The notes beneath the pieces are model-generated. The model worked only from the letters and a program-made list of their open reading frames with translations, ran no database searches and was not told the DNA's origin. From NCBI RefSeq assembly GCF_002901445.1, contig NZ_PPPD01000001.1, positions 1-64,000 of the forward strand: DNA of 64,000 nucleotides, given 5' to 3'. Every line of letters starts with the position of its first letter. Position 1 is the first letter of the stretch. Made by a program: the position numbers and the translations under genes. The stretch is from Deinococcus koreensis. GTDB lineage: Bacteria; Deinococcota; Deinococci; Deinococcales; Deinococcaceae. Below, piece after piece: positions 1 to 13,157 of the stretch.

Positions 1-49
1 CGCTGAATTTCAGGCCCCCCAGCGGCGGGCGGATGTCGGCGCCCGTCAT
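1..49 (-). CDS. Partial ORF cut by the left edge, last gene visible of the MoxR operon
   Basis: Only the first 16 codons are in the window; they read MTGADIRPPLGGLKFS and then leave the left edge. Its ATG overlaps the TGA of the upstream repeat protein in an ATGA junction, the same arrangement seen between the other genes of this operon. This argues that it is a real, translationally coupled gene. Too little is present to assign a function. Confidence 0.55.
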   Translation of the reverse strand, partial: MTGADIRPPLGGLKFS

Positions 50-1446
50 GGGGCCGCCCCGACCTCGGCGCGCACGCTGGCGTCGGCATCCCAGCGCAGC
101 TGTTCCTGCAGCCCGGGCGGCAGGTCGCCCCGGCCCGCGACCGCGAGGCGCACGCCGTCGTCGGGGTCGCTCGCCAGCGCCGTCAGCAGCCCGGCGGGCA
201 GGCCGGGATGTCTCGCGGCGGCGCGGCGCACCCCGGCGTTGGCATCGCGCGCCAGCCGCGTCAGGGTGGCCGGCCCGGGATCGGTGGCGTAGGCCACGGC
301 GCGGCGCACCTCGGCGCTGGGGTCGCCGGCCAGCACGCCCAGGCGCGCCTCGCCCAGATCGGGCCGCACCGCCAGCACCGTGCGGACGGTCGTGTCCTCG
401 TCGCTCAGGAGCACTTCCAGCACGGCGGGGGCGAGCCCCTCGGCACTGGCCACGTGCAGGCGGATGTCCTGTTCGGGGGCGCGGGCCAGGATCAGCACCG
501 CTTCCTCGGGCAGATCGGGGCGTTCCAGCACGGCGCGGCGCACGGCCTCGGACTCGTCGGCGGCCAGGCGGGCCAGCAGCGCCGGCGAGGCGTCCGGGCG
601 GCGGGCCAGGGCGGCGCGCACATCCGGATCGGCGTCGTGCTCGGCGCGTTGCAGCCACGCGGGGGGCACAGTCCAGGCCTGCAGCGCGGCGGCGCGCACC
701 AGGGGCGCCTCGTGGATGGCCAGCCAGCTCCGCACCCCCGCGGGCAGATCGACCCGCCGCGCCAGGGTGGCGAGCACGTCCGGGTCGCCGTCGGCGGCCA
801 GGGTGATCATGCAGTCCAGCGGCAGATCCAGCCGCCGCGCCACCCCCGAGCGCACCAGCCCGTGGCCGTCCACCACCAGCGCGCGCAGCACGTCGCCGGG
901 CAGGTCGTCCCGGATGGCCACGGCCTTGCGGACGTCGTAGTCGTCGTCGGTGGCGAGTTGCCGCACCAGAGCGCCTGGCAGCACGGCCCGGCGCGCCACC
1001 GCCTCGCGGATCTGCCAGCCGGCGTCCTGGGCCAGGGCGCGCACCCGCTCGTCCGGCAGCCCCGGCCTCGCGGCCAGCACGGTGCGCACCGTGTAGTCCT
1101 CGTGGCGCATGGCGCTGTCGAGCACCCAGTCGGGCACCTCCGGCAGGCCCAGCAGGGCCACCATGGCGTCGGCCGGGAAGGCGCCCAGCAGGTTGGGGCG
1201 GGCCAGCCGCATCAGGGGCAGCCCCGCGTTCGCCAGCACCTCGCGCGGGTAGTCGGCGGCGAGCGGGCCCAGCACCTCGACCGGCGTGTTGGGATGCCGC
1301 GCCACCAGGGCGCGCACCCGGGCGTCCGGGTGGGCGCTCAGGCCCGAGAGGGTGTCGGCGGTGGCGCGCGGCGAGGCCGCCGCTTCCAGCGCCTCCTCCA
1401 CCCCCAGGATGGTCAGCGTGCGCGGGTCGAGTTCAGACGATGTCAT
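46..1446 (-). CDS. Leucine-rich repeat variant (LRV/HEAT-like) repeat protein
   Basis: The 466-aa protein is almost entirely tandem repeats of about 24 residues with the pattern L-A-x-R-P-D-L-P-x-x-L-L-x-x-L-A-x-D-x-x-x-x-V-R-x-A-V-A. This matches the leucine-rich repeat variant family, which forms a two-helix solenoid like HEAT repeats. I see no catalytic motif and no cysteine cluster, so a scaffold or protein-binding role is the reasonable inference. The ATG at 1446 is chosen because it overlaps the nudC stop as ATGA; a longer upstream reading would lie inside nudC. Its position after MoxR, the VWA protein and NudC suggests it binds a partner of that system. Confidence 0.8.
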   Translation of the reverse strand: MTSSELDPRTLTILGVEEALEAAASPRATADTLSGLSAHPDARVRALVARHPNTPVEVLGPLAADYPREVLANAGLPLMRLARPNLLGAFPADAMVALLGLPEVPDWVLDSAMRHEDYTVRTVLAARPGLPDERVRALAQDAGWQIREAVARRAVLPGALVRQLATDDDYDVRKAVAIRDDLPGDVLRALVVDGHGLVRSGVARRLDLPLDCMITLAADGDPDVLATLARRVDLPAGVRSWLAIHEAPLVRAAALQAWTVPPAWLQRAEHDADPDVRAALARRPDASPALLARLAADESEAVRRAVLERPDLPEEAVLILARAPEQDIRLHVASAEGLAPAVLEVLLSDEDTTVRTVLAVRPDLGEARLGVLAGDPSAEVRRAVAYATDPGPATLTRLARDANAGVRRAAARHPGLPAGLLTALASDPDDGVRLAVAGRGDLPPGLQEQLRWDADASVRAEVGAAP

Positions 1447-2360
1447 GGCCCCGATGATGGCCCCGCCGATGCTGTGGCGTCCAGGGCGCGGCTCACCGCC
1501 TCGTCGATCAGCCGCCGCGCGATGCTGAAGGCGGGCGGCAGGGGGGGCAGGGCCGTGACCGGAAACCACGCCGCGTCCTCGATCTCGCCGGGCTGCGGCA
1601 CGATCTCGCCGCCCGCGTGTTCGGCGGTGAAGCCGATCATCAGCGAGTGGGGAAAGGGCCAGGGCTGGCTGTGGTCGTAGCGCAGATCCGTGATCCGCAC
1701 GCCGACCTCCTCCAGCACCTCGCGGTGGCACGCCGTCTCCAGCGTCTCCGAGGGCTCCACGAAACCGGCCAGCGCGGAATACATGCCCGGCGGAAACTGC
1801 GGCCCACGCGCCAGCAGCAGTTCGCGCCCCGCTCCCCGGCCCCGCCCGATTAGCACCATGACCACCGGGGCCACGCGCGGGTAGACGGTCAGGCCGCACT
1901 CTGGGCAGGTGCGCGATAATTCACTGGATGCATGGCGCGTTTGCTGGCCACAACGTCCACAAAACCTGTTTGTGAGATTGAACTCGGCAATTTGGTAGGC
2001 GTAGCCCGCCAATCCAAACTCCTTTTCTGAGAGAACACCTAATGCCTCACGCATGGAGAGGGTTTTCCAGCCTTCCGGTTGAAGAATTGAATGCCACTTC
2101 TCTAAATGAAAGGGGACGCTTTTGGGAACATACTTCCAGGTTCGGTCGGTCGGGACGCCAACACACACGGTGCGTCCGTTCAAATTTCCCAGGGTCAGTA
2201 TTTCGCATTCCCAGGGAATAGGGCTTTTCCCAGTTGGCAGTTTATTTTCTGTAGTCAGTAAAAGGCGTGAGCCGGAAAAATAGAAAATAAGTTGATCGTT
2301 TCCTGCGGCGTTTGATGAACGCACGAACCCCTTAGGCGTGCTTGTCGCCCGGCCGCTCAT
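1443..2360 (-). CDS. nudC: NADH pyrophosphatase NudC (Nudix hydrolase)
   Basis: NudC enzymes split NAD(H) into NMN(H) and AMP and can remove NAD caps from RNA. The 305-aa protein has the family layout: an N-terminal domain, a zinc ribbon with Cys134, Cys137, Cys152 and Cys155, the Nudix box at about 199-221 (G-x5-E-x7-R-E-x2-E-E-x-G), and the NudC-specific SQPWPFP motif at 231-237. Both ends overlap neighbours as ATGA, so it sits tightly inside the MoxR operon. The N-terminal half, roughly 1915-2335, is strikingly AT-rich with many AAA, TTT and TTA-type codons, whereas the Nudix half has the high GC of the neighbours. This suggests a mosaic gene. Confidence 0.93.
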   Translation of the reverse strand: MSGRATSTPKGFVRSSNAAGNDQLIFYFSGSRLLLTTENKLPTGKSPIPWECEILTLGNLNGRTVCVGVPTDRTWKYVPKSVPFHLEKWHSILQPEGWKTLSMREALGVLSEKEFGLAGYAYQIAEFNLTNRFCGRCGQQTRHASSELSRTCPECGLTVYPRVAPVVMVLIGRGRGAGRELLLARGPQFPPGMYSALAGFVEPSETLETACHREVLEEVGVRITDLRYDHSQPWPFPHSLMIGFTAEHAGGEIVPQPGEIEDAAWFPVTALPPLPPAFSIARRLIDEAVSRALDATASAGPSSGP

Positions 2361-3484
2361 TCCTCCAGCCTCAGCACTTCGCCGAACGGGAAGCCCTCAT
2401 CCTCCAGCCCGCCCGGAGGCACCACCCACAGCGTCGAGACGGACGGGGCGACGGGCGGGAAGTCGCCGTAGCCGTCGGTGAGGTAGATCAACACGTCCGG
2501 CTCGTGGGCGTCCAGCAGCGCGAACACGGGGCGGAAGTCCGTGCCGCCGCCCCCCTGTGGCGGCGGAATCTCGCTTCCCGCCGACAGCTCGTGGGGGCCA
2601 TACGCCTCGGTATCGGCGTAATAGAGCGTGGCCTTCACATGTGGATAGGCGCCCAGCACGCCCTGTACTTCGCCCACCAGCGCTTTCACGGCCTGGTCGT
2701 CCACGCTGCCCGAGGTGTCCACCGCGATCAGCGCGCTGAGACTCTCGTCGTCCAGCGCCTCCAGGTAAAGGCCGCGCCCGACGAAGCGGCGGTCGAAGCC
2801 GCCGAAATCGACCGGCGTGCGCGCCAGGAAGCGCCACAGGTGCGCCCGCCAGTCCAGCCGCGCGGGCGCGAGCCGCATCAGTTCCCGGTGCATCCCCAGC
2901 GGGTCGTCGCCCTTGCCGGCCATCGCCTCGACGCTGCGGGCCTGGGCCAGCGCCTGCTGCCACTGGCGCGCCGCCTGGGCGCTGGGTTTGCCGTTCTTCG
3001 GCGGGGCGTCGCCCGGTGGCCCGTCCAGCAGGTCGCCTTCGTCCTCGTCGCCGTCCCCCTCGGCCTCGCCGTCCAGCGAGGTGTAGACCTCCTCGACGCT
3101 CAGCTTCTCCAGGTGCTCGTCGCGGCGGGAACTGGGCGGGGTGGGCAGGCCGGCGGCGTCCACCATGCCGTTCACGATCAGGTCAGCCGAGCGGTTCCAG
3201 CGCTTCTTCTCGCGGGGCCCGCGCCGCTGGGTGTGCGAGAGCGCCGCGTGCAGCACCTCGTGCAGCAGCAGCCCGTCCAGCACATCGGGCGCCAGGCTGG
3301 CCGCGACCTCCGGGTTCACGTACACCCGCTCGCCGTCCGTGCCCGCCGCCGCCACCTCCCGCGAGGGCACGATCTCGGCGTGCAGCAGCAGCGTGGCGAA
3401 GAACGCCGACTTGCCCCGGATGCGCACCCGCGAGCCGGAGATCAGGCGCTGGAACTCGGGGGTCGGGGTCAGGGGGCCGGACAT
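2357..3484 (-). CDS. VWA-like protein with metallopeptidase-type HExxH N-terminus (DUF2201 family)
   Basis: The 375-aa protein begins with a domain containing HEVLH at residues 75-79, a zinc-metallopeptidase-type helix, followed by an acidic linker (runs of E, D and G near 175-195). A VWA-like domain follows near residue 250 with a MIDAS-type D-x-S-G-S motif in VDTSGSVDD. This is the architecture of DUF2201 proteins encoded beside MoxR ATPases. The family is thought to work with the ATPase as a metal-dependent chaperone or maturation pair; substrates are unknown. It follows moxR in the same direction and overlaps nudC by ATGA. Whether the HExxH site is an active peptidase cannot be told from sequence. 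Confidence 0.85.
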   Translation of the reverse strand: MSGPLTPTPEFQRLISGSRVRIRGKSAFFATLLLHAEIVPSREVAAAGTDGERVYVNPEVAASLAPDVLDGLLLHEVLHAALSHTQRRGPREKKRWNRSADLIVNGMVDAAGLPTPPSSRRDEHLEKLSVEEVYTSLDGEAEGDGDEDEGDLLDGPPGDAPPKNGKPSAQAARQWQQALAQARSVEAMAGKGDDPLGMHRELMRLAPARLDWRAHLWRFLARTPVDFGGFDRRFVGRGLYLEALDDESLSALIAVDTSGSVDDQAVKALVGEVQGVLGAYPHVKATLYYADTEAYGPHELSAGSEIPPPQGGGGTDFRPVFALLDAHEPDVLIYLTDGYGDFPPVAPSVSTLWVVPPGGLEDEGFPFGEVLRLEE

Positions 3485-3501
3485 GGGGCCTCCTGCGGGG
3501 A

Positions 3502-3568
3502 GAGTTGATGGTTGATGGTTGATGGAAAGGGATTTTGAACTTCTCTATCAACTATCAACCATCGACCA
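3502..3568 (-). repeat. Imperfect inverted repeat built of GTTGATG words between moxR and the VWA gene
   Basis: The arm at 3502-3525 repeats GTTGATG several times and pairs with an arm at about 3545-3568 made of ATCAACC-type words, with three mismatches. The loop is about 19 nt. In the transcript of this operon it would form a long AU-rich hairpin immediately after the moxR coding region ends and before the VWA start codon. Confidence 0.7.
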
Positions 3569-3578
3569 TCCACACCCC

Positions 3579-4607
<1,029 letters not shown>

Positions 4608-4940
4608 TCACTCCTTGGTGGCGCGGTGGTGCCTCGGCTGGCTGTCGTCGCGCCGGGGGTCGATATGGCCCCCGGTCAGGCCGCCTTCAGAGGTACGAGG
4701 GTAGCGTGCCCACGTTCCTCCTGCCGCGTCTGTAAAGGGTGTACCGGGTGGGGAAGACCTCGCCGGAGGCGTATGCTGGCCCCACTTCTTCCCGTGCTGG
4801 ACAGGGCTGCCGGAAGGACACCCGCCACCGGCCGACCCCGCTATACTTGAACTCAGTCTAAAGTTCTTCGTCTGCGTCCAGCCCCCGTCTCTGTTTCCTG
4901 CCCGGCCCCGTGCCACCCTCACCCCCGGAGGACTCGCGCC
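4608..4940. other. Divergent intergenic region between moxR and the Fe-S oxidoreductase
   Basis: This 333-bp gap must hold the promoters of both flanking operons. On the plus strand a TATACT hexamer at 4842-4847 lies about 95 nt before the Fe-S gene, and a TATGCT lies near 4773. I see no convincing -35 box, hairpin or ORF here. Confidence 0.4.
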
Positions 4941-8210
<3,270 letters not shown>

Positions 8211-8232
8211 GAAGCGGATAGATACGCGGGTC

Positions 8233-8262
8233 GGGCCGCCCCGGGCTTCGGGGCGGCCCTCC
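8233..8262 (+). terminator. Rho-independent terminator after the Fe-S oxidoreductase gene
   Basis: GGGCCGCCCC at 8233-8242 pairs perfectly with GGGGCGGCCC at 8250-8259 around a 7-nt loop, then the sequence becomes pyrimidine-rich (TCCTTGG). The T-tract is weak, as is common in high-GC genomes. Confidence 0.75.
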
Positions 8263-8297
8263 TTGGCCTTTACCACAAAGAGTGGTCTGGCTCACGC

Positions 8298-8303
8298 TAG
8301 TAT
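8298..8303 (+). promoter_or_regulatory. -10 box TAGTAT of degV, leaderless spacing
   Basis: TAGTAT ends 6 nt before the ATG at 8310, so the transcript would begin at or next to the start codon. No ribosome binding site precedes the gene, which agrees with a leaderless mRNA. Confidence 0.55.
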
Positions 8304-8309
8304 TAACGA

Positions 8310-9155
8310 ATGACCATCGCCATCGTCACTGATTCGACGAGTGACCTGAATACGCATCTGTGTGCCCGCCACGGCATCGAGAGCGTGCCTCTATACGTGC
8401 TGTTCGACGGCAAGATGCACAAGGACGGCCTGGAGATCACCCCGCCGGATCTGTTCGCGGGTCTGAAAGCGGGAAAGAAGACCCCCAGCACCAGCCAGCC
8501 CAGTCCGGCCGAATTTGCTGGGGCCTACTCGCGCGCCCTGGAAAAGGCCGATCAGGTGCTCAGCATTCATATCAGCGGCCTGCTCTCGGGCACCGTCGGG
8601 AGTGCCCGGCTGGCGGCCCAGGAATTCGATGGCCGGGTGACCGTGCTGGACACGGCCTCGGTCAGCATGGGTCTGGGGATGCGGGTGCTGCGCGCCGCCG
8701 AGCTGGCGGCCCAGGGGCGCAGCGTGCCCGAGATCGTGGAGGCGCTGGAGCGCGTCGGCTCACAGGCCGACCTGCGGTTTACGGTCGACACCCTGGACTT
8801 CCTGCGGATCAACGGCCGGATTGGCGGGGCCCAGGCGCTGCTGGGCGGCCTGCTGAACATCAAGCCCATCCTGGTGGTCAAGGGCGGCCGGGTGGAGTCG
8901 GGGGGGCGGGTGCGCGGCCACAAGAAGGCCATTCAGGATCTGGTCGAACATGTCCAGAAATACGCGGCAGCCCACGCCGGCACGCGGGCCGCCTTCCTGT
9001 ACACCGTGGGCGGCGAGGCCTTCGTTCAGGAGGTGCGCTCGGGCCTGAGCGGCGTGGCCTTCGACGATCTGGGCGAACACTCGATCGGGGCGGTCGTGGC
9101 CACCCACGCGGGGCCAGGGGCGGTGGGCGTGGCCCTGGAACCGCTGAGTGCCTGA
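8310..9155 (+). CDS. DegV-family fatty-acid-binding protein
   Basis: The 281-aa protein has the DegV signature: TDSTSDL at the start, a HISGLLSGT motif near residue 85 and a C-terminal domain of matching length. DegV proteins (FakB) hold a fatty acid and present it to the kinase FakA for incorporation into phospholipid. No FakA gene is visible here. The gene has its own leaderless promoter and its stop overlaps a possible start of the next gene. Confidence 0.88.
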   Translation: MTIAIVTDSTSDLNTHLCARHGIESVPLYVLFDGKMHKDGLEITPPDLFAGLKAGKKTPSTSQPSPAEFAGAYSRALEKADQVLSIHISGLLSGTVGSARLAAQEFDGRVTVLDTASVSMGLGMRVLRAAELAAQGRSVPEIVEALERVGSQADLRFTVDTLDFLRINGRIGGAQALLGGLLNIKPILVVKGGRVESGGRVRGHKKAIQDLVEHVQKYAAAHAGTRAAFLYTVGGEAFVQEVRSGLSGVAFDDLGEHSIGAVVATHAGPGAVGVALEPLSA

Positions 9156-9174
9156 ACGCCGGCAGGTGAAGCCG

Positions 9175-10392
9175 GTGCCCCTCCATTCAATCCTCTGCGC
9201 TTCCCCGGCCCGCCCCGGCTGGCTGCTGGCGCTCCTGCTGCTGCTGGGCCTGGGCAGCGGCTGCCGGCCCAGGACGGTGGGGGAGGGCGGCACCACGCCC
9301 GGGCGCGTGATCCTTCCGCGCGCCGCCGTGCCGGCCACACCCGAGGTCAGCCCCCCCGCGGGGCGCTCCCGGACCTTGCGCCGCACCGACGGCTGTCTGG
9401 AGCCGGCGCCGCGGGTGGCCAAGGCGCCTCCGCCCCCGCTCGCGCTGAGCGGCCGGCTGGGGCTCTGGGTGGCGCAGATCGATCCGCGCACGCTGGAGCC
9501 GGTTCGCGCGGTCGGCACCAACCCCGACAGCGTGTTCCCGCTCGCCAGCGCCTACAAGCAGGCGGTGCTCTGGGCGCTGCTGCGCGAGTTCGACCAGGGG
9601 CGGATTTCCCCCACGGAGCGCTTCACCGTGACCCGCCAGAACCAGTCGCTGGGGGCCTATCCCTTCGACGGCACCAACGTCCGGGCGCTGTCGGAGCGGA
9701 TGATCCAGTCCAGCGACAACACGGCCACCGACATCCTGCACCGCCGGGTGGGTCTGCAGCGTGTCCAGAGCGTGGCCGACGATCTGGGCCTGTGCCTCAC
9801 GCGGCTGATCCTGCCGACCCGCGACTGGTGGGTGGCGCAGTCGGGCCTCTCGGCGACCTTCAACGGCACCCGACAGTGGGCCGGGGCGCGCGGCGAACAG
9901 CGGGCCGCGCTGGCCGGGCGGATCGACCAGGACGCCCGGAAGTACCGTGCGGATGACGTGCAGCGCAAACTGGACGTGTATTTCGACCACCAATACACCC
10001 CGGACGACGATCTGCGCGCCCACAACATCAGCACTCCCTACGAGTTCTCCACCCTGATCGCCCACGAGTTCCTGCGCCCCGGCCTCTCCAGCCGCGCCCA
10101 GGCCTGGCAGCGCGAGGTGATGGCCCTGGGCCTGGGCCGCTCGGCGCTCCGGGCCGGCCGGGAGGGCAGGGTCGCTTGGTTCGGCGGCAAGGGCGGCAAC
10201 GGCTGGCGCATCCTGAGCTACACGGGTTATTTCCGCACCAAGGATGGCCGGCATGTGGTCTTCGCCTTCATGCAGCACGGCGCCGACCAGACCTACACCA
10301 TGCCGAACAGCCGCCGCGCCTTCGCCTGGATCAGCGCCGGAGTGGACGCCGTGCTGGGTTCGGAAGGCGCCCCACTGACGGCCAAGCGCTGA
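9175..10392 (+). CDS. Lipoprotein with class A beta-lactamase fold (serine hydrolase)
   Basis: The protein starts with a hydrophobic signal ending in a lipobox (LGSGC), so it is probably lipid-anchored outside the membrane. The penicillin-recognising motifs are visible: S-A-Y-K (SxxK), S-D-N (SxN) and K-G-G (KTG-like). These mark it as a class A beta-lactamase-type enzyme or a related D,D-peptidase. The start is taken as GTG 9175 because AGGTGA lies 5 nt upstream; GTG at 9148 or 9166 would add 3 to 9 residues. It lies just behind degV and may be co-transcribed. Actual beta-lactam hydrolysis is not established. Confidence 0.82.
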   Translation: MPLHSILCASPARPGWLLALLLLLGLGSGCRPRTVGEGGTTPGRVILPRAAVPATPEVSPPAGRSRTLRRTDGCLEPAPRVAKAPPPPLALSGRLGLWVAQIDPRTLEPVRAVGTNPDSVFPLASAYKQAVLWALLREFDQGRISPTERFTVTRQNQSLGAYPFDGTNVRALSERMIQSSDNTATDILHRRVGLQRVQSVADDLGLCLTRLILPTRDWWVAQSGLSATFNGTRQWAGARGEQRAALAGRIDQDARKYRADDVQRKLDVYFDHQYTPDDDLRAHNISTPYEFSTLIAHEFLRPGLSSRAQAWQREVMALGLGRSALRAGREGRVAWFGGKGGNGWRILSYTGYFRTKDGRHVVFAFMQHGADQTYTMPNSRRAFAWISAGVDAVLGSEGAPLTAKR

Positions 10393-10509
10393 GGGGTGGG
10401 CCAGTCCGCGCCGCCTCCCGCGCTGCGCGTGAACGACACCCCCTCACCCTCCGCAAGCTGCTGGAGGTCGCCGCGATCGTCTGGGCCATTCTCTGGATTC
10501 GCCCGGCAG

Positions 10510-11520
10510 TCAGACGGCGGAGGCGTCGGCCTGCCGCAGCTCGGCGGCCAGCGCGGCGTCGAGGCGCTGCCGGACGCTGGCGTAGCTGCCCGCCACGCTG
10601 GCCCCGGCGGCCGACACGTGCCCGCCGCCCCCCAGCGCGACGGCCACGTTCTGGGCGCTGACCCCCCCCAGCGAGCGGATCGACAGCTTGACCTGCTCGC
10701 CGAAGTCCTTGACCATCACGGCCAGCTCGGCACCCTCGGCGCTTCGCAGCAGGCCCACATAGGATTCCACGTCCTCCCAGCTCGCGCCGGTTCGAGTGAG
10801 CATGGCGTCGTCGACCCGGGCCAGCACCACCCGGCCGCCGTGCAGGAACTCCAGCGTGCCCAGCACCTCGCGCAGCAGGCCGTAGTAGGTGCGCGGGTGT
10901 CGGCCCAGGTGCTCGTTGAGCCAGGCCAGCCGCGCGCCCTGGCGCAGCAGGTGGGCCGCGCACTCGAAGGCCTGCGGGGTCACGGAGCTGAAGCGGAAGC
11001 TGCCGGTATCGGTATTCAGACCCAGCATCAGGGGCGTGGCCACGGCCTCCGTCCAGGGGAGGCCCATGGCGTCGATCACGTCCGAGACGATCATGGCGGT
11101 CGCCGGGGTGGCCGGATCGACCACGCCGGCGGCGGCCTGGCGGCGGTTGGTGCCGTGGTGGTCGATGTTCACGACCGGGCCGCGGAAGGTGGTCAGGTCG
11201 GCGCCGGCCACCCGCGCGGGGTCGTTGTTGTCCACGTCCAGCACCACGGCCAGCGCGCCCTGCGGCCACTCGTCCAGCGGCTCGCACAGTTCGCCCGGCT
11301 GGGTCAGGAAGCGCAGGTAGCGGGGCACGACCATCGGCGCGAGCACCGTCCGGCCCTGGCTCCGCAGGGCGCGGGCCAGCCCCAGGACACTACCCAGCGC
11401 GTCGCCGTCGGGATTTTCATGGGCCAGGAGCACCAGCGGCCCGGCGTGGGCGTTCAAGGTGGCCGCGACATTCCGCACATCGTCGGCGTAGCCCGCATTG
11501 GAGACATTCTGCGGAGTCAT
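10510..11520 (-). CDS. DHH/DHHA1 phosphoesterase (NrnA-like nanoRNase / pAp phosphatase)
   Basis: The 336-aa protein has the DHH-family metal-binding motifs: HENPDGDALGS near residue 35, VLDVDNND near residue 95, a central NIDHHGTN motif, and a C-terminal DHHA1 domain with a GGGGHVSAAG loop. NrnA-type enzymes degrade two- to five-nucleotide RNAs and dephosphorylate pAp. A perfect TATACT at 11528-11533 lies 7 nt before the ATG, giving a leaderless transcript and fixing this start; longer upstream readings would cover the promoter. It is divergent from the next plus-strand gene. Confidence 0.9.
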   Translation of the reverse strand: MTPQNVSNAGYADDVRNVAATLNAHAGPLVLLAHENPDGDALGSVLGLARALRSQGRTVLAPMVVPRYLRFLTQPGELCEPLDEWPQGALAVVLDVDNNDPARVAGADLTTFRGPVVNIDHHGTNRRQAAAGVVDPATPATAMIVSDVIDAMGLPWTEAVATPLMLGLNTDTGSFRFSSVTPQAFECAAHLLRQGARLAWLNEHLGRHPRTYYGLLREVLGTLEFLHGGRVVLARVDDAMLTRTGASWEDVESYVGLLRSAEGAELAVMVKDFGEQVKLSIRSLGGVSAQNVAVALGGGGHVSAAGASVAGSYASVRQRLDAALAAELRQADASAV

Positions 11521-11527
11521 CCCGCCG

Positions 11528-11533
11528 AGTATA
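11528..11533 (-). promoter_or_regulatory. -10 box TATACT of the DHH phosphoesterase gene
   Basis: Read on the minus strand, TATACT is followed by 7 nt and then ATG. The spacing implies a leaderless mRNA. Confidence 0.6.
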
Positions 11534-11594
11534 GACGCCGCGCCGCCGACTGGGCGCGGTGGGGGGGAGTGCTGATCCGGACGCCGGCCGACGC

Positions 11595-11600
11595 TATCCT
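11595..11600 (+). promoter_or_regulatory. -10 box TATCCT deciding the GTG start at 11608
   Basis: TATCCT is followed by 7 nt and GTG. The same spacing recurs at many genes of the window and supports GTG 11608 over the upstream extension of the frame. Confidence 0.5.
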
Positions 11601-11607
11601 GCGGGGC

Positions 11608-12270
11608 GTGGCCCTGTCTCTGAATCTGGCGGCCCTCACCGACGAGGAGCTGCATCTGCTCTACGGAGACGAGCGGGCCCTGGCGGTGCTGCCCGAGGTC
11701 AGCCGCGCGCGCCTGAGCCGGCGTCCCGAGCCCGGCCCCGCCCTGCCCGCTTCCCTGGAGTTCCGCCCCCTCGCCGAGCGGCTGTGGGGTGCCACCCCCG
11801 AGCAGTCCCGCCTGCTGTCGGCCCTGGATCAGTCGCTGGGAGCCAGCGGCGCCGCCGCGCTCTCCGCCGTGGCCTGGGCCGAGGAGCCCAGCGGCGACTA
11901 CCTGATGCCCTACCTGCTCCCGCCCGACACGGCCACCCTGCTGCGCTGGAACGAGACCGCCGGGACGCCAGGCGCCGTGCTGGAGGCCCTGACCTGGCTG
12001 CGCGACCAGGCCAGCGGCTTCTCCGGCGTGCTGACCACCAGCCGCCTGCGTGCCACCGTGCCCGCCCCGAGCGAGGAAATCGACGTCCACCACCATCCCG
12101 GACTCTCCACGGGGGAACTGCTGGAAGCGCACGCGGGCTACGTGCTCCGGCACGGCCGCACCCAGAAACGGAGTGCCGACGCCGACTGGTGGGCGCCCTG
12201 GCAGCAGCTGTATGCGCTCAACCTGACCGCCTGGGAGCGGCGCGGCCTGCTCCTGCAGCGGCCCGGCTGA
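11608..12270 (+). CDS. Hypothetical protein, 220 aa
   Basis: I do not recognise a family. The protein is soluble, without signal peptide or membrane helices, rich in Leu, Ala and Trp, and ends in RRGLLLQRPG. A His-rich stretch, EEIDVHHHPG, lies near residue 155. The frame is open further upstream, but that part lies antisense to the DHH gene and across its promoter, so GTG 11608 behind TATCCT is preferred. It stands alone between two genes with their own promoters. Confidence 0.65.
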   Translation: MALSLNLAALTDEELHLLYGDERALAVLPEVSRARLSRRPEPGPALPASLEFRPLAERLWGATPEQSRLLSALDQSLGASGAAALSAVAWAEEPSGDYLMPYLLPPDTATLLRWNETAGTPGAVLEALTWLRDQASGFSGVLTTSRLRATVPAPSEEIDVHHHPGLSTGELLEAHAGYVLRHGRTQKRSADADWWAPWQQLYALNLTAWERRGLLLQRPG

Positions 12271-12405
12271 GGGGCGGGGCAGGGCTTCAGGCTGGGAGGC
12301 AGTCTCCGAGCAGCCCGCTGAACTACCGTGGATATCTCTCGATATTTGAGTGGTATCTGAACAGCGCTGCCCCGGCCCCGCGGCCAATAGGCGACAATCG
12401 CCCCC

Positions 12406-13050
12406 ATGACCGATGCCCCGACCGCCGAACCACACGCCCAGCAGCGATCCGGAGACCGGCACGTCGCCTTCGACTGGGGCGGGGTCTTCACGGTGGGCAC
12501 CTTCGACGGCCGCAGCACCCAGAACGTCGCCGACCTGAGCGGCGTTCCGGTGGACACCGTTCGAGAAAGCTATTTCCGTCACGTCCGGCAGCTGGAGGTG
12601 GGGGCCTGGAGCCTGCCACAGTTCTGGGACGTGCTGCGGGGGGAGACCGGCGTGGCGCTCCCGTATCCGGAGTTCGAGGCCCTGTACCTGGGCAGCATCC
12701 ACGACAACGGGCCGATGTACACCACCCTGGCCGAGCTGCCCCCTGGGGTAAAGGTCGGCCTGCTTAGCAACAACTATCCCGTGGTAAGCGACCACCTGCG
12801 CCGCGACCCGCGCTTCACCCGGTTCGACGCCCTGGTCTTCAGCAACGAGCTGGGCCACAAGAAACCGGCGCCCGAATCCTTCGCCGCGCTGCAGCAGGCG
12901 ATGGGCGTGCCGGCCGCTCAGGTGGCCTTCGTGGACGACGTGCAGGAGAACATCGACGCCGCCCGGCAGGCTGGCTTCTATGGCCTGCTCTACCACCACG
13001 ACTTCCACGCCGACTTCGAGGCCCGACTGCGGGAGTGGTTGGCTGGATAG
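12406..13050 (+). CDS. HAD-superfamily hydrolase (subfamily IA)
   Basis: The 214-aa protein has the HAD motifs: FDWGGV (nucleophile Asp) near residue 24, LLSNNY (motif II) near 121, KKPAPESF (motif III Lys) near 150 and FVDDVQENI (motif IV) near 173. These enzymes hydrolyse phosphate esters or C-halogen bonds; the substrate cannot be told. The second residue of motif I is Trp and the usual second Asp is Gly, as in YihX-like proteins. A GACAAT hexamer lies 7 nt before the ATG, matching the leaderless pattern. Confidence 0.83.
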   Translation: MTDAPTAEPHAQQRSGDRHVAFDWGGVFTVGTFDGRSTQNVADLSGVPVDTVRESYFRHVRQLEVGAWSLPQFWDVLRGETGVALPYPEFEALYLGSIHDNGPMYTTLAELPPGVKVGLLSNNYPVVSDHLRRDPRFTRFDALVFSNELGHKKPAPESFAALQQAMGVPAAQVAFVDDVQENIDAARQAGFYGLLYHHDFHADFEARLREWLAG

Positions 13051-13157
13051 CTGCTGACGCTCAGTCGACTCCGAGTGTGGCTGATGCTGAGAGCTGGGCC
13101 ATGCGCCCCCAGGTCGCTGTCGTCCGGCCCTGGGACTGACCCCCGCAGCGGTCGTGG

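Noticed and set aside
208..1680. Long plus-strand open frame antisense to the repeat protein and NudC
   Set aside because: It is a GC-driven shadow frame rich in Gly, His and Gln, has no family resemblance and covers several real minus-strand genes.
12340..12365. ATATCTCTCGATATT as an operator for the HAD gene
   Set aside because: The palindrome is short and imperfect, and the probable promoter lies 30 bp downstream without a clear relation.
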